Of a stretch of DNA of 64,000 bases, positions 1 through 7,668 are shown in pieces (within the stretch, counting starts at the first letter, position 1; each line of letters begins with the position of its first letter). The stretch covers positions 93,674 through 157,673 of the forward strand of contig JAQAJJ010000002.1 in the NCBI GenBank assembly GCA_028278675.1. Direction: 5' to 3'. This stretch comes from Candidatus Azophilus lithoversatilis. Its GTDB lineage: Bacteria; Pseudomonadota; Gammaproteobacteria; Pseudomonadales; Azotimanducaceae. A program made the position numbers and the translations under genes. Under the pieces are notes generated by a model. That model made no database searches. It was given only the letters and a program-made list of their open reading frames with translations, and was not told the origin of the DNA.

Positions 1-1105
1 GGCGCAGCGCCGCCAGCAAGTCGTCGGCGTTGCCGCCGCGCTTGGCCCAGATGTCGTGCAGGCGCAGGCGCAGATTGTGGGCCGCGGCGAGGGTTTGGCT
101 GGCGCCCACGGCCGCCTCGATGTGCCGCCTGCCACTGGCGCTAACGCGCGCCTGTTCCCGGCACAGGGCGGCCCGCGCCTGCCGGAACAGCTTTTCGGTG
201 GCTTGGTCCGCCTTGGCGCACTCAAGTTTGATGAGCGGCTTGACCACTTGATTTTTGTATTTGGCCATCAGCCGGAAGCGGTCGTTTAGCACCGCCCAAG
301 CGGTATCGATGTCCAGCGTGGTCTTGCCGGGCACCTGCTTGACGATGGGACCGGTGCTTTTCGGCTTGGCCAGTCCAAAGGCCTGGAAGAGGCGGATCCA
401 CAGCCAGCCGATGTCGAACTCCCACCGCTTTTGCGAGAGCTTCGCGGAATTGGGGTAGGCGTGATGATTGTTATGCAGTTCCTCGCCGCCGATCACGATG
501 CCCCAAGGCAGCATGTTGGCGCTGGCGTCAGGCGATTCGTAATTGCGGTAGCCCCAAACGTGGCCGATGCCGTTGATCACGCCAGCTGCGAGCACCGGAA
601 TCCAGAGCATCTGCACCGCCCAGACCGTCAGGCCGATGAAGCCAAACAGGGCAATGTCGATCGTGAGGAGACTGAGAACGCCGATGGTGGGGTAGCGAGT
701 GTACAGGTTGCGCTCCACCCAGTCGTCCGGGCAGCCGGACCCGTAACGCTCCATCGAGCGGCGGTCGGCGGCTGCGACCCGGTAGGCTTCGGTGCCCTTC
801 CAGAATATCGTCCCCAACCCTTGTCTCTGGGGGCTGTGTGGGTCGTCGTCGGTTTCAGTGGTGGCGTGATGCTTGCGATGCACCGCTACCCATTCCCGAG
901 TGATCATGCCCGTGGTGAGCCACGACCAGAAGCGGAAGAAGGTTTGCAGCGCCGGGTGCAGGTCCAGCGCCCGATGGGCAGCGTGACGGTGCAGATAGAC
1001 CGTCACGGTGATGATGGTGATGTGCGTGGTTGCCAAGACGTAGGCGACGATGCCCCAAGCGGAGAGATTCCAAAGTCCATGGCCAAGCCAATCCAGTATG
1101 TCCAA
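1..1105 (-). CDS. Acyl-CoA/acyl-lipid fatty acid desaturase, 3' end beyond window
   Basis: This membrane di-iron enzyme is expected to insert a double bond into saturated fatty acyl chains. The frame is absent from the ORF track because it runs off the left edge. I read it by reverse translation. Three histidine boxes are visible in order: HRHAAH, HRKHH and HNNHH (in EELHNNHHAYP), the pattern of the delta-9 desaturase family. Hydrophobic segments lie before the first box and between the second and third (about 30 residues around FIGLTVWAVQMLW). The start is inferred: no ATG is in frame, and a TTG at 1105 (TTG GAC ATA CTG) follows GGGAG by about 9 bases. The C-terminal part, rich in Ala and Arg with HIEAAVGASQTLAAAH, resembles long proteobacterial desaturases. 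The family is clear; the exact regiospecificity is not. Confidence 0.85.
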   Translation of the reverse strand, partial: MDILDWLGHGLWNLSAWGIVAYVLATTHITIITVTVYLHRHAAHRALDLHPALQTFFRFWSWLTTGMITREWVAVHRKHHATTETDDDPHSPQRQGLGTIFWKGTEAYRVAAADRRSMERYGSGCPDDWVERNLYTRYPTIGVLSLLTIDIALFGFIGLTVWAVQMLWIPVLAAGVINGIGHVWGYRNYESPDASANMLPWGIVIGGEELHNNHHAYPNSAKLSQKRWEFDIGWLWIRLFQAFGLAKPKSTGPIVKQVPGKTTLDIDTAWAVLNDRFRLMAKYKNQVVKPLIKLECAKADQATEKLFRQARAALCREQARVSASGRRHIEAAVGASQTLAAAHNLRLRLHDIWAKRGGNADDLLAALR

Positions 1106-1280
1106 CGGCAGTCGCTCCCGTAGCTCGTTTCGGTGAAGTGTCTCCCCCCTGCGCCCATTGGCAGGGCCGTCTCCGCGTTGCGGCGGATGAGTTTGCTCTC
1201 TACGACCCCGTTCGCCTCAACCGCGGGCGGAGGCGGACTGTGACAACAACACACTCACATTGCAAGCCTTTCGGCCAACC

Positions 1281-2420
1281 TCAGCCCGATGGGCAGGGGC
1301 TGGGGCCGGTGGTCGCACGCGCCAGCATGCGCAACTTGGCAGCGGGCTCGTCGATGTCCATATAGCATCCTTGCAAGTGGCGCGCTCCCAAATTTGGATC
1401 GAAGCCGGTGCGACCGTGCAGCACCCGGGTGTTGTTGAGCATCAGCAGATCGCCGTCGTTGAACCGGGTGCGCAACACGAACTCCGGGTTGGCCAGCAGC
1501 TCGGCGAAGCGTCGTCTCGTTTGGTGGTAGTTTTGGGTGGCGGCTGCGCTCATCAACGGCAGATGGTCGAGCTTGGTGTTGTAGCGAACGCCGGTCATGC
1601 GGCCCTGCGGGTTGCGCACAATCAAGGGCCCCTCGCTGACCAGTTCCGCTTCGGCGTCCATCCACCAGAAGCGCAGCGGCACGGTGGCGAGCTGTTCGAA
1701 ACCTTCAGGGTCTTCGGCGGCCAGCGCCTCCCCGGCCGCCAAGGCATCCGCTAAGGTGGTTTTGCCGCTCGGATTTTGGTTGACCAGGCAATGCAGGAAC
1801 TGGATGCCCGGCATCGGATTCCGGTAGGGGAGATCGGTGTGCGGGAACAGGGCCACGCTGCTGTAGGCGAGGTCGTTGGATTGCGGGCGGGCATAGACGT
1901 CGAACAAGCGCCCGAAGTTGGTTTCCCGAATGCGGCCGAAACGGGACGCCATATCGACCAGCGAGCCGGGCTCCTGGGGCGTTCCGGTAAAGATGACGAA
2001 GCCCTGCGCGAAGAACAGCTCGATGGCTGCCCGCAAGCCCTCGCGATCGGCTACCGACGCCCAGGGAACGGCCTTCGTCAGCGGCGAATTCCGGTGCCAA
2101 GGGATTTGCGGGGGCGTGACGGGCGGCGGCGCGATCTCTTCGGCTAGGGCTGCGTGCGCGAAGACGCCTGTGTAGCCGTCGCTGAAGCGCAGACACAGGC
2201 TGCCAAGCTTGGCCGAAGCATCGACGATGCTCAGATCGGACGGGAGCACATGGGGGTTGTAGAGGCGTTGCCGGGTGACCGGGTCGAGCGCCTCCGGCTC
2301 ACGAACCCGTTCGCGCAGCCAAAGGGCCGGCAATTCGCGCTCCCGCCGGCCCGGCCCGTCGGTAACGGAAGCGAACACTCTGAATCCTTGGGGGCTTGAT
2401 TCGATTCTAAGCGCATCCAT
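1281..2420 (-). CDS. TauD/GBBH-type 2-oxoglutarate dioxygenase, probable TmpA-like
   Basis: This is an Fe(II)/2-oxoglutarate oxygenase of the gamma-butyrobetaine hydroxylase superfamily, 379 residues. The DUF971-like N-terminal domain (about residues 5-95) precedes the jelly-roll domain. The iron ligands are visible as HTD in FPHTDLPYR and the distal His in RVLHGRTGF. The N-terminal motif WLRERVREPEALDPVTRQRL aligns with the BBOX zinc site but lacks its cysteines. The ORF track opens far upstream; I chose the ATG at 2420 because GGGGAGGT lies 7 bases before it. Downstream of an HD-domain oxygenase on the same strand (110 bp gap), it matches the TmpA/TmpB arrangement, in which TmpA hydroxylates N-trimethyl-2-aminoethylphosphonate at C1. 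The substrate is inferred from this neighbour; gamma-butyrobetaine hydroxylase or PhnY-like activity is the alternative. Confidence 0.8.
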   Translation of the reverse strand: MDALRIESSPQGFRVFASVTDGPGRRERELPALWLRERVREPEALDPVTRQRLYNPHVLPSDLSIVDASAKLGSLCLRFSDGYTGVFAHAALAEEIAPPPVTPPQIPWHRNSPLTKAVPWASVADREGLRAAIELFFAQGFVIFTGTPQEPGSLVDMASRFGRIRETNFGRLFDVYARPQSNDLAYSSVALFPHTDLPYRNPMPGIQFLHCLVNQNPSGKTTLADALAAGEALAAEDPEGFEQLATVPLRFWWMDAEAELVSEGPLIVRNPQGRMTGVRYNTKLDHLPLMSAAATQNYHQTRRRFAELLANPEFVLRTRFNDGDLLMLNNTRVLHGRTGFDPNLGARHLQGCYMDIDEPAAKLRMLARATTGPSPCPSG

Positions 2421-2530
2421 AAACGTACCTCCCCACGGGCTGCCATCGAAATTATCCGCCCCGCGAAAACGGCTTGCAAGCGGGAACGAGCAGTAGCGAA
2501 CAGCAAAATGAAGCGAATGGAAAGGGGTGG

Positions 2531-3115
2531 CTAAACGAATTCCGCGCTGACGGCGGCGAAAAGCTGATGGACAAGCGGCTCGAAATGGGCCAGGGGCTTG
2601 GTGAGGTAATTTGGATCGAAGCAGTTCTGGTCCCAACGCTCGCAAAAATCCACACAGGCTGCGTAGTGGGGATGGTCCGCGTAGCGATCCCGCTCGTTCG
2701 GGTCGCGTTGGTAGTGGGCAAACCAATAATAGCCTTGGAACAAGCCATGATGCCGCACGACCCACCAGTTGCGCTCGCTGACGTAGGGCTTGAGGATGGC
2801 GGCGGCCACTTGGGAATGATTGTGCGGGGAGATCTGATCGCCGATGTCGTGTAGCAGGGCGACGGCGATGGTCTCGTCGTCCGCCCCGTCCGCCTCCGCC
2901 CGAGTGGCCGATTGCAGGACATGCTGCAGGCGGGAAATGGGGTACGGCGAGGGGCCGTCCATGGACTTCAGCAAAGCAATCATCCGCTCGGCCACTTGGT
3001 CCGCGTTGGCCGAATCGTGCTCCGCGATCAGGTCGTAGTCAGCGCGGGTGCCGTCCGCCATTGCCGTGAAGCTGACGCGGGGCGCCACTGAGCCGTCCGT
3101 TCCCGTTGCGCTCAT
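2531..3115 (-). CDS. HD-domain oxygenase, probable TmpB/PhnZ-like phosphonate-cleaving enzyme
   Basis: This 194-residue HD-domain protein shows the metal-binding pattern of PhnZ/TmpB mixed-valent di-iron oxygenases: H65 (RLQHVLQ), H89-D90 (ALLHDIGD), a His in HNHSQVAA, H122/H123 (VVRHHGLFQGY) and D162 (ERWDQN). In known pathways such enzymes cleave the C-P bond of a 1-hydroxyphosphonate, releasing phosphate; TmpB yields glycine betaine. The track ORF begins 140 codons upstream with unconserved sequence. The ATG at 3115 follows AGGAG by 8 bases and removes it. It is the upstream gene of a pair with the 2-oxoglutarate dioxygenase. The HD family includes phosphohydrolases, so the oxygenase role rests on the partner gene and the RHHGLFQGYYWF segment. 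Confidence 0.78.
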   Translation of the reverse strand: MSATGTDGSVAPRVSFTAMADGTRADYDLIAEHDSANADQVAERMIALLKSMDGPSPYPISRLQHVLQSATRAEADGADDETIAVALLHDIGDQISPHNHSQVAAAILKPYVSERNWWVVRHHGLFQGYYWFAHYQRDPNERDRYADHPHYAACVDFCERWDQNCFDPNYLTKPLAHFEPLVHQLFAAVSAEFV

Positions 3116-3181
3116 CGGCCACTCCTGTGCCGGGTTGCCAGTGTCCGCAATCCTATTGCACACAGGCACTGGCGAACAAGC

Positions 3182-3466
3182 GTGGCCGCGGATTGCGCAT
3201 GGCTGGGCACCACGGTCGAAAGCCAGCGTTGGGCTGACAAGCGCCTGCCCCACCTTGCCGACGCGGGTGTGCGCATTCGCTTCGTTTCTTGTGAGCCCGT
3301 GCTCGATCAAGTCGAGCTGGCGCCTTGGCTGGAACGCAAGGCTGTCAATTGGGTCATCGCGGGCGGCGAGAGCGGCCCGCACGCGAGGCCGAGCGATCCC
3401 AATTGGTTCTATGGCATCCGGGATCAATGCATCGCCTACGACACGCCGTTCCATTTCAAGCAATGA
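3182..3466 (+). pseudogene. DUF5131 (phage Gp37/Gp68) C-terminal remnant
   Basis: The reading frame encodes only the last third of a DUF5131 protein. WLGTTVESQRWADKRLPHL, FVSCEPVLDQVEL, WVIAGGESGPHARP and PFHFKQ follow the family order. The N-terminal cysteine-rich part (the three-Cys motif region) has no counterpart upstream, and translation stops directly after HFKQ, where family members continue. The GTG at 3182 is a convenience start, not a real one. DUF5131 proteins are typically encoded beside TcmP, and a TcmP relic lies about 150 bp downstream in the opposite orientation, supporting decay of a once-complete pair. Function is presumably lost. Confidence 0.7.
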
Positions 3467-3611
3467 GGAGATTGGGCACCCGCCGATGCAGTGCCTGGAG
3501 CCGTGCCAAAGTCCGTCGTCAATGGTGGAACACACTCCGCCGCGATGGGTCGATACGGCAAGAAGACCGCTGGCCGGGTTCTGGGCGACCGGAATTGGGG
3601 CGGCCTGCAGG

Positions 3612-3953
3612 TTACTTCAGGACGCGGCCGACTAGCTTCATGGGACTGCCCCTGACGCCGAACGGATCGATCATTACGAATGCTGGCGCTCGTGTGCTGC
3701 ATCGGCTTGTGCTCCTCAAGCAATTGCCGTAGGCGACGGGCTCTCGCTGGGTCTGACTCAACAAAGTGAAACACGATCTCAACGTCGCGCAATCCATCGC
3801 GACCAAGGGGGAGCCCTGTTGCCCGCTCTCGCACTCCCCAGGACCGGCGAAACCGTCTATGAACAACAACCGTCCGTTCCATCGGCTGAGTATTGGAAAC
3901 CAGCCGTTGAGGTAATGTCGCAGCAAGCGGTGCTTGCCGGCGGTTTGCTCGTC
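3612..3953 (-). pseudogene. Three-Cys-motif partner (TcmP) remnant, frameshifted
   Basis: Pieces of a TcmP gene lie in two frames. One frame gives RHYLNGWFPIL, LLFIDGFAGPGE, GSPLVAMD and later AFVMIDPFGVRGSPM, in TcmP order. The frame shifted by one carries DVEIVFHFVESDPARARRL, the segment expected between them. About 60 residues normally lie before the IDPFG motif, and they seem deleted. An in-frame TAG lies just upstream of the conserved N-terminal part, with no start codon between. I read this as a decayed gene with at least one frameshift, one deletion and a nonsense codon. A sequencing error could explain a single frameshift but not all three lesions. Confidence 0.65.
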
Positions 3954-4069
3954 GAGCGGCTACAGCGGTCTGGTCATTGGGGGGTGCTTGTTGGTCGAGC
4001 AGGAATGGACGTCAATTGGGCCGAAGGACCGGACCGAGGATATGCCTCGTGCAGGCTGTTCAGGGAGCC

Positions 4070-6403
4070 TCAGGCGGACGGCGTCGGCGATTCCCGAATG
4101 GCGGCGTCAAACACTTCAGGGAGGTGCTCCGCGAAGGTGATGGTCATGTCGTCGCGCACGCTTTCCGGCAGCTTGATGAGGTCCGCTTCGTTGTCCTTGG
4201 GCAGCACCACGTGGCGCAGGCCGGCGCGATGGGCGGCCAGTACCTTCTCCTTGACGCCGCCGACCGGCAGCACCAATCCGGAGAGGGTGAGCTCGCCGGT
4301 CATGGCCAAGTTCTTGCGCACGCACTTGCCGCTGTAGGCGGAGTAGAGGGCGGTGGCCATGGTCACGCCGGCCGAGGGGCCGTCCTTGGGCACGGCGCCG
4401 GCCGGCACGTGGATGTGGATGCCGCAGTCCTCGATGGTGGTGCGTTCCAACCCTAAGGTATCGGCGATGGACCAGATGTAGCTGCGCGCCGCCTTGGCGG
4501 ACTCCTGCATCACTTGGCCCAAGTGGCCGGTGAGGGTGATTTTTTCGTCCTTTTGGGTCAGCGCCGCCTCGACGTAGAGCACGTCGCCGCCGGTCTCGGT
4601 CCAGGCGAGTCCGGCCGCCACCCCGGGCGCGATCTGCTCGCGGCTCTTGTCGGACTGGAATTTCTCCGGGCCGAGCAGTTCGCCCAGTTGCTCAAGACCG
4701 ATTTGGCCTTCCGCATCCTTGGCCGTCACCACCTGCCGTGCCCGCTTGCGGGCCAGCCGCCCGATGACCCGCTCCAACTCCCGCACCCCGGCCTCGCGGG
4801 TGTAGCGGCGGGTCATGTAGGTGAGCGCCTCATCGCTGATGTCAAGCTGCGCCTCGCTTAAGCCCGCGTCGGTCTGCTGGCGCGGAATCAGGTACTCGCG
4901 AGCGATGGCCCGCTTCTCCGCGTCGCTGTAGCCGGACAGCTCCAGCACCTCGATGCGGTCGAGCAGCGGCCGCGGAATGCCTTCCAGCGTGTTGGCGGTG
5001 GTCAGGAACAGCACCTTGGAGAGGTCGTAGGGCAGGTTGAGGTAGTTGTCGCGAAACTCCTTGTTCTGCGCCGGGTCAAGAATCTCCATCAACGCCGCCG
5101 CCGGGTCGCCGCGAAAATCCCGGCCGAGCTTGTCGATCTCGTCAAGCATGAGGATCGGATTGGTGACCCCGGCGCGGCGCACGCCCTGCAGGATGCGCCC
5201 CGGCATGGCGCCGACGTAGGTGCGGCGGTGGCCGCGCAGCTCGGATTCGTCGTGCAGGCCGCCGAGGCTCATGCGCTCGAACTTGCGGCCCATGGCCCGG
5301 GCAATGGATTGGCCCAGCGAGGTCTTGCCGACGCCCGGCGGACCGACGAAGCAGAGGATGGGGGCCTTGGCGTCGGGGTTGAGTTGCATGACGGCGAGGG
5401 ATTCGAGAATCCGCTCCTTGACGTCCTCCAGTCCGTAGTGGTCCTCGTCGAGCACCGTGCGGGCGTGGTCGAGGTCGAGCTGATCCTCCGTGCTTTCGCT
5501 CCACGGCAGTTCGGCCACCAGTTCCAGGTAGGAGCGGGCGATCTGGTAGTCCGCGGCGTGGTTGGACATGCGCCCCAAGCGCTTCAGCTCCCGGTCCACT
5601 TCGGTGCGCACGTTGTCCGGCAGGTGCGCCTCCTCGATCTGCTTGCGCAGTTCGGCGACGTCCTCGTCGTCCTGCTCACCCAAGGCTTCCTCAATGGCTC
5701 GTTTCTGCTGGCGCAGCAGGTGTTCGCGCTGCTGTTGGTCTATGTCCTCCCGAGCCTGCTGGGCAATTTGCCGCCGCAGTTCAGTGACCTTGAGCTCGTG
5801 GCGCAGAATCTCGTGGACGTGCTCCATCAAGGCCCGCACGGTGTCGCATTCGAGCACCGCCTGCTCCTGGTCCAGCGGGATGCTGACCAGGTTGGCGACC
5901 CGGTACATCTGGATGATCGGGTCGTTGATGGAACCGATAAGCTGCTGAAACATCTGATCGCCGTTGTCGCCGCCGTAGAGGTGGGCGATGCGCTTGGACA
6001 GTTCCAGGTTTTCGCCGAGCAGCGCGTCCACATGGGCGGCGTCCTCGCCTGCATCTTCCATCTTGAGTGATGGCAGGCGCTCGTACTCCGCCTCTAGGTA
6101 GTCGTCGTGCTGGGCCGCTGGGCGCAGGCGCACCCGCTCGGCACCCTGCACGATGACCTGGGAGCCCTTGTCGCGCTTCTCGATGTGGTTGATGGTGGAG
6201 ATGGTGGCGATCTCGAAGAGGTTATCCCAAGTGGGATCCTCGACGCCCGCCTCCTTCTGGGCGGCGGTGATGATGCGCCGACCGGCTTCGACCCCGGCCT
6301 TGACCGCCGCGAGGGATCGTTTGCGGCCCACGGCCAAGGGAATGACGATCTGCGGAAAGACCACCGTGTTCTTCAACGGCAGCACGGAATAGGTTTCAGC
6401 CAT
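4070..6403 (-). CDS. lon: ATP-dependent Lon protease
   Basis: This 777-residue protein carries all Lon parts. An N-terminal substrate-binding domain (VLPLKNTVVFPQ) covers about residues 1-200, then comes a charged coiled-coil (200-280). The AAA+ module has Walker A GPPGVGKT (354-361) and Walker B LMLDEID (418-424). The C-terminal serine protease domain has S677 in PKDGPSAG and K718 in GGVKEK, the catalytic dyad. It would degrade misfolded and regulatory proteins in the cytoplasm using ATP. It is not beside clpP-clpX or hupB, where the main gammaproteobacterial lon usually lies, so it may be a second Lon of the AsrA type. The ATG at 6403 starts a canonical Lon N-terminus. Confidence 0.95.
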   Translation of the reverse strand: MAETYSVLPLKNTVVFPQIVIPLAVGRKRSLAAVKAGVEAGRRIITAAQKEAGVEDPTWDNLFEIATISTINHIEKRDKGSQVIVQGAERVRLRPAAQHDDYLEAEYERLPSLKMEDAGEDAAHVDALLGENLELSKRIAHLYGGDNGDQMFQQLIGSINDPIIQMYRVANLVSIPLDQEQAVLECDTVRALMEHVHEILRHELKVTELRRQIAQQAREDIDQQQREHLLRQQKRAIEEALGEQDDEDVAELRKQIEEAHLPDNVRTEVDRELKRLGRMSNHAADYQIARSYLELVAELPWSESTEDQLDLDHARTVLDEDHYGLEDVKERILESLAVMQLNPDAKAPILCFVGPPGVGKTSLGQSIARAMGRKFERMSLGGLHDESELRGHRRTYVGAMPGRILQGVRRAGVTNPILMLDEIDKLGRDFRGDPAAALMEILDPAQNKEFRDNYLNLPYDLSKVLFLTTANTLEGIPRPLLDRIEVLELSGYSDAEKRAIAREYLIPRQQTDAGLSEAQLDISDEALTYMTRRYTREAGVRELERVIGRLARKRARQVVTAKDAEGQIGLEQLGELLGPEKFQSDKSREQIAPGVAAGLAWTETGGDVLYVEAALTQKDEKITLTGHLGQVMQESAKAARSYIWSIADTLGLERTTIEDCGIHIHVPAGAVPKDGPSAGVTMATALYSAYSGKCVRKNLAMTGELTLSGLVLPVGGVKEKVLAAHRAGLRHVVLPKDNEADLIKLPESVRDDMTITFAEHLPEVFDAAIRESPTPSA

Positions 6404-6497
6404 GGGGCCTCATCGGGTGTGTTGCAATGAACCTATATGGCGACGAATCGCGCCGGATTCAAGTGGGGGAATTGGCGCCCGGCTCACAATGTCCGCG

Positions 6498-7559
6498 CTA
6501 AGCCGCCAACTGCTGGGCGCGGGCGGCCTCCTCGCGCACCAGTTCCGGCGCGCCCAGGGCCTGGCGGTTGAAGCCGATGCGCTTGAACCAGTAGTGCAGC
6601 CCCAGGAGGTCGGTGAAGCCCATGCCGCCATGCACCTCGGTGGCCGTGCGGGCGACGAAGGTGCCCACTTCCGCTAGATGGGCCTTGGCATGGCAGGCGG
6701 TCAGGTGGGCCTCCTCCGGCACCTCGCTCAGGGCATGGCCGGCGTACCAGACCAGCGCCCGGCACGGTTCCAGGTGGGCGGCCATTTCCGCGCACATGTG
6801 CTTGACGGCCTGGAAGGAGCCGATGGGGCGGTTGAATTGCTCGCGCTCCTTGGCGTAGGCGACGGCTTGGTCGAGCATGTTCTGCGCGGCGCCCAGGGTG
6901 TCCGCCGCCAGCATCACGCGCCCGGCGTCCAGCACTGCCTGTAAGTGGGCCGGATCGGTGCTCAAAGGGATGGCGGGGCAATCGTTGAACACCAACTCTC
7001 CAGTGGGCCGAGTTTTTTCCACGGTCGCCAACGGCCGATGCTCAAGATCGCTGGCGCAGACCAAGTGAAGGCCCCGGTTCGAGTCCGCCACTAGATATTC
7101 GTCCGCGCCGTAGTCCAAGACGTAGAGCGCCTTGCCGTTGAGCTTGCCATCAGAGGCGCGGACGCCCGCCTCGGCCCGGGCGGCGATGGCCTCGCCCAAG
7201 GCGATGCCCATGCGTAGATCGCCTGCGGCCAAGCGCTCCAGGCGTTCGCCTTGGCCACCGGCCAGCAACAGCGCGGTTGGCCCCATCACCGCGGAGCCAA
7301 GGAAGGGGCTCGGCGTCGCGTGGTGGCCCAGGCATTCGGCGGCGATGGCCGCATCCAGGGGCTTGAGCCCCACCCCGCCGTGCGCCTCCGGCGCCAGCAG
7401 CGCACAGACGCCGAGTTCAGCCAGTTCGGCCCACACCGCGCTCGCGGATTCCTCCCCGGCCGCGATGCGCCGCACCCGTTCCAAGCCGACCTGTTCGGCG
7501 AGAAAGGCGTTGAGCGTATCTTGAAACAGGGTTTGCTCTTCGGAGAGTCCGAAATCCAT
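6498..7559 (-). CDS. Acyl-CoA dehydrogenase, short partner subunit
   Basis: This 353-residue flavoprotein of the acyl-CoA dehydrogenase fold starts MDFGLSEEQTLF. It shows the C-terminal four-helix region (AVAYAKEREQFNRPIGSFQAVKH, then EVHGGMGFTDL). It would oxidise an acyl-CoA at the alpha-beta bond using FAD. The middle beta domain is shorter and less conserved than in its upstream neighbour (7669-8871), and the usual FTWE-type acid near the C-terminal helix is FTDL here. Tandem genes of unequal length are typical of alpha2beta2 dehydrogenases such as FadE26/FadE27, where only one subunit is catalytic. The two genes are separated by 109 bp on the same strand. The substrate is not readable from sequence. 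Confidence 0.88.
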   Translation of the reverse strand: MDFGLSEEQTLFQDTLNAFLAEQVGLERVRRIAAGEESASAVWAELAELGVCALLAPEAHGGVGLKPLDAAIAAECLGHHATPSPFLGSAVMGPTALLLAGGQGERLERLAAGDLRMGIALGEAIAARAEAGVRASDGKLNGKALYVLDYGADEYLVADSNRGLHLVCASDLEHRPLATVEKTRPTGELVFNDCPAIPLSTDPAHLQAVLDAGRVMLAADTLGAAQNMLDQAVAYAKEREQFNRPIGSFQAVKHMCAEMAAHLEPCRALVWYAGHALSEVPEEAHLTACHAKAHLAEVGTFVARTATEVHGGMGFTDLLGLHYWFKRIGFNRQALGAPELVREEAARAQQLAA

Positions 7560-7668
7560 GGCGATGCTCCCTAAGCCACTAGATTCCTTGATCGCGGGTC
7601 AAGATTGCCACATGAGCCAACTCTTGCGCCCGGCGCCCGGCGACTCGTTGGTCTGAGGCATCGCCCCG

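Noticed and set aside
431-1123. 230-residue plus-strand ORF
   Set aside because: It is the antisense of the desaturase, whose three histidine boxes fix the real strand.
2420-2765. N-terminal 115 residues of track ORF 1281-2765
   Set aside because: This is sequence antisense to and within the HD gene, unconserved; a strong ribosome site supports the ATG at 2420.
5228-6070. 280-residue plus-strand ORF opposite lon
   Set aside because: It is a shadow of Lon, whose Walker and protease motifs are complete on the other strand.
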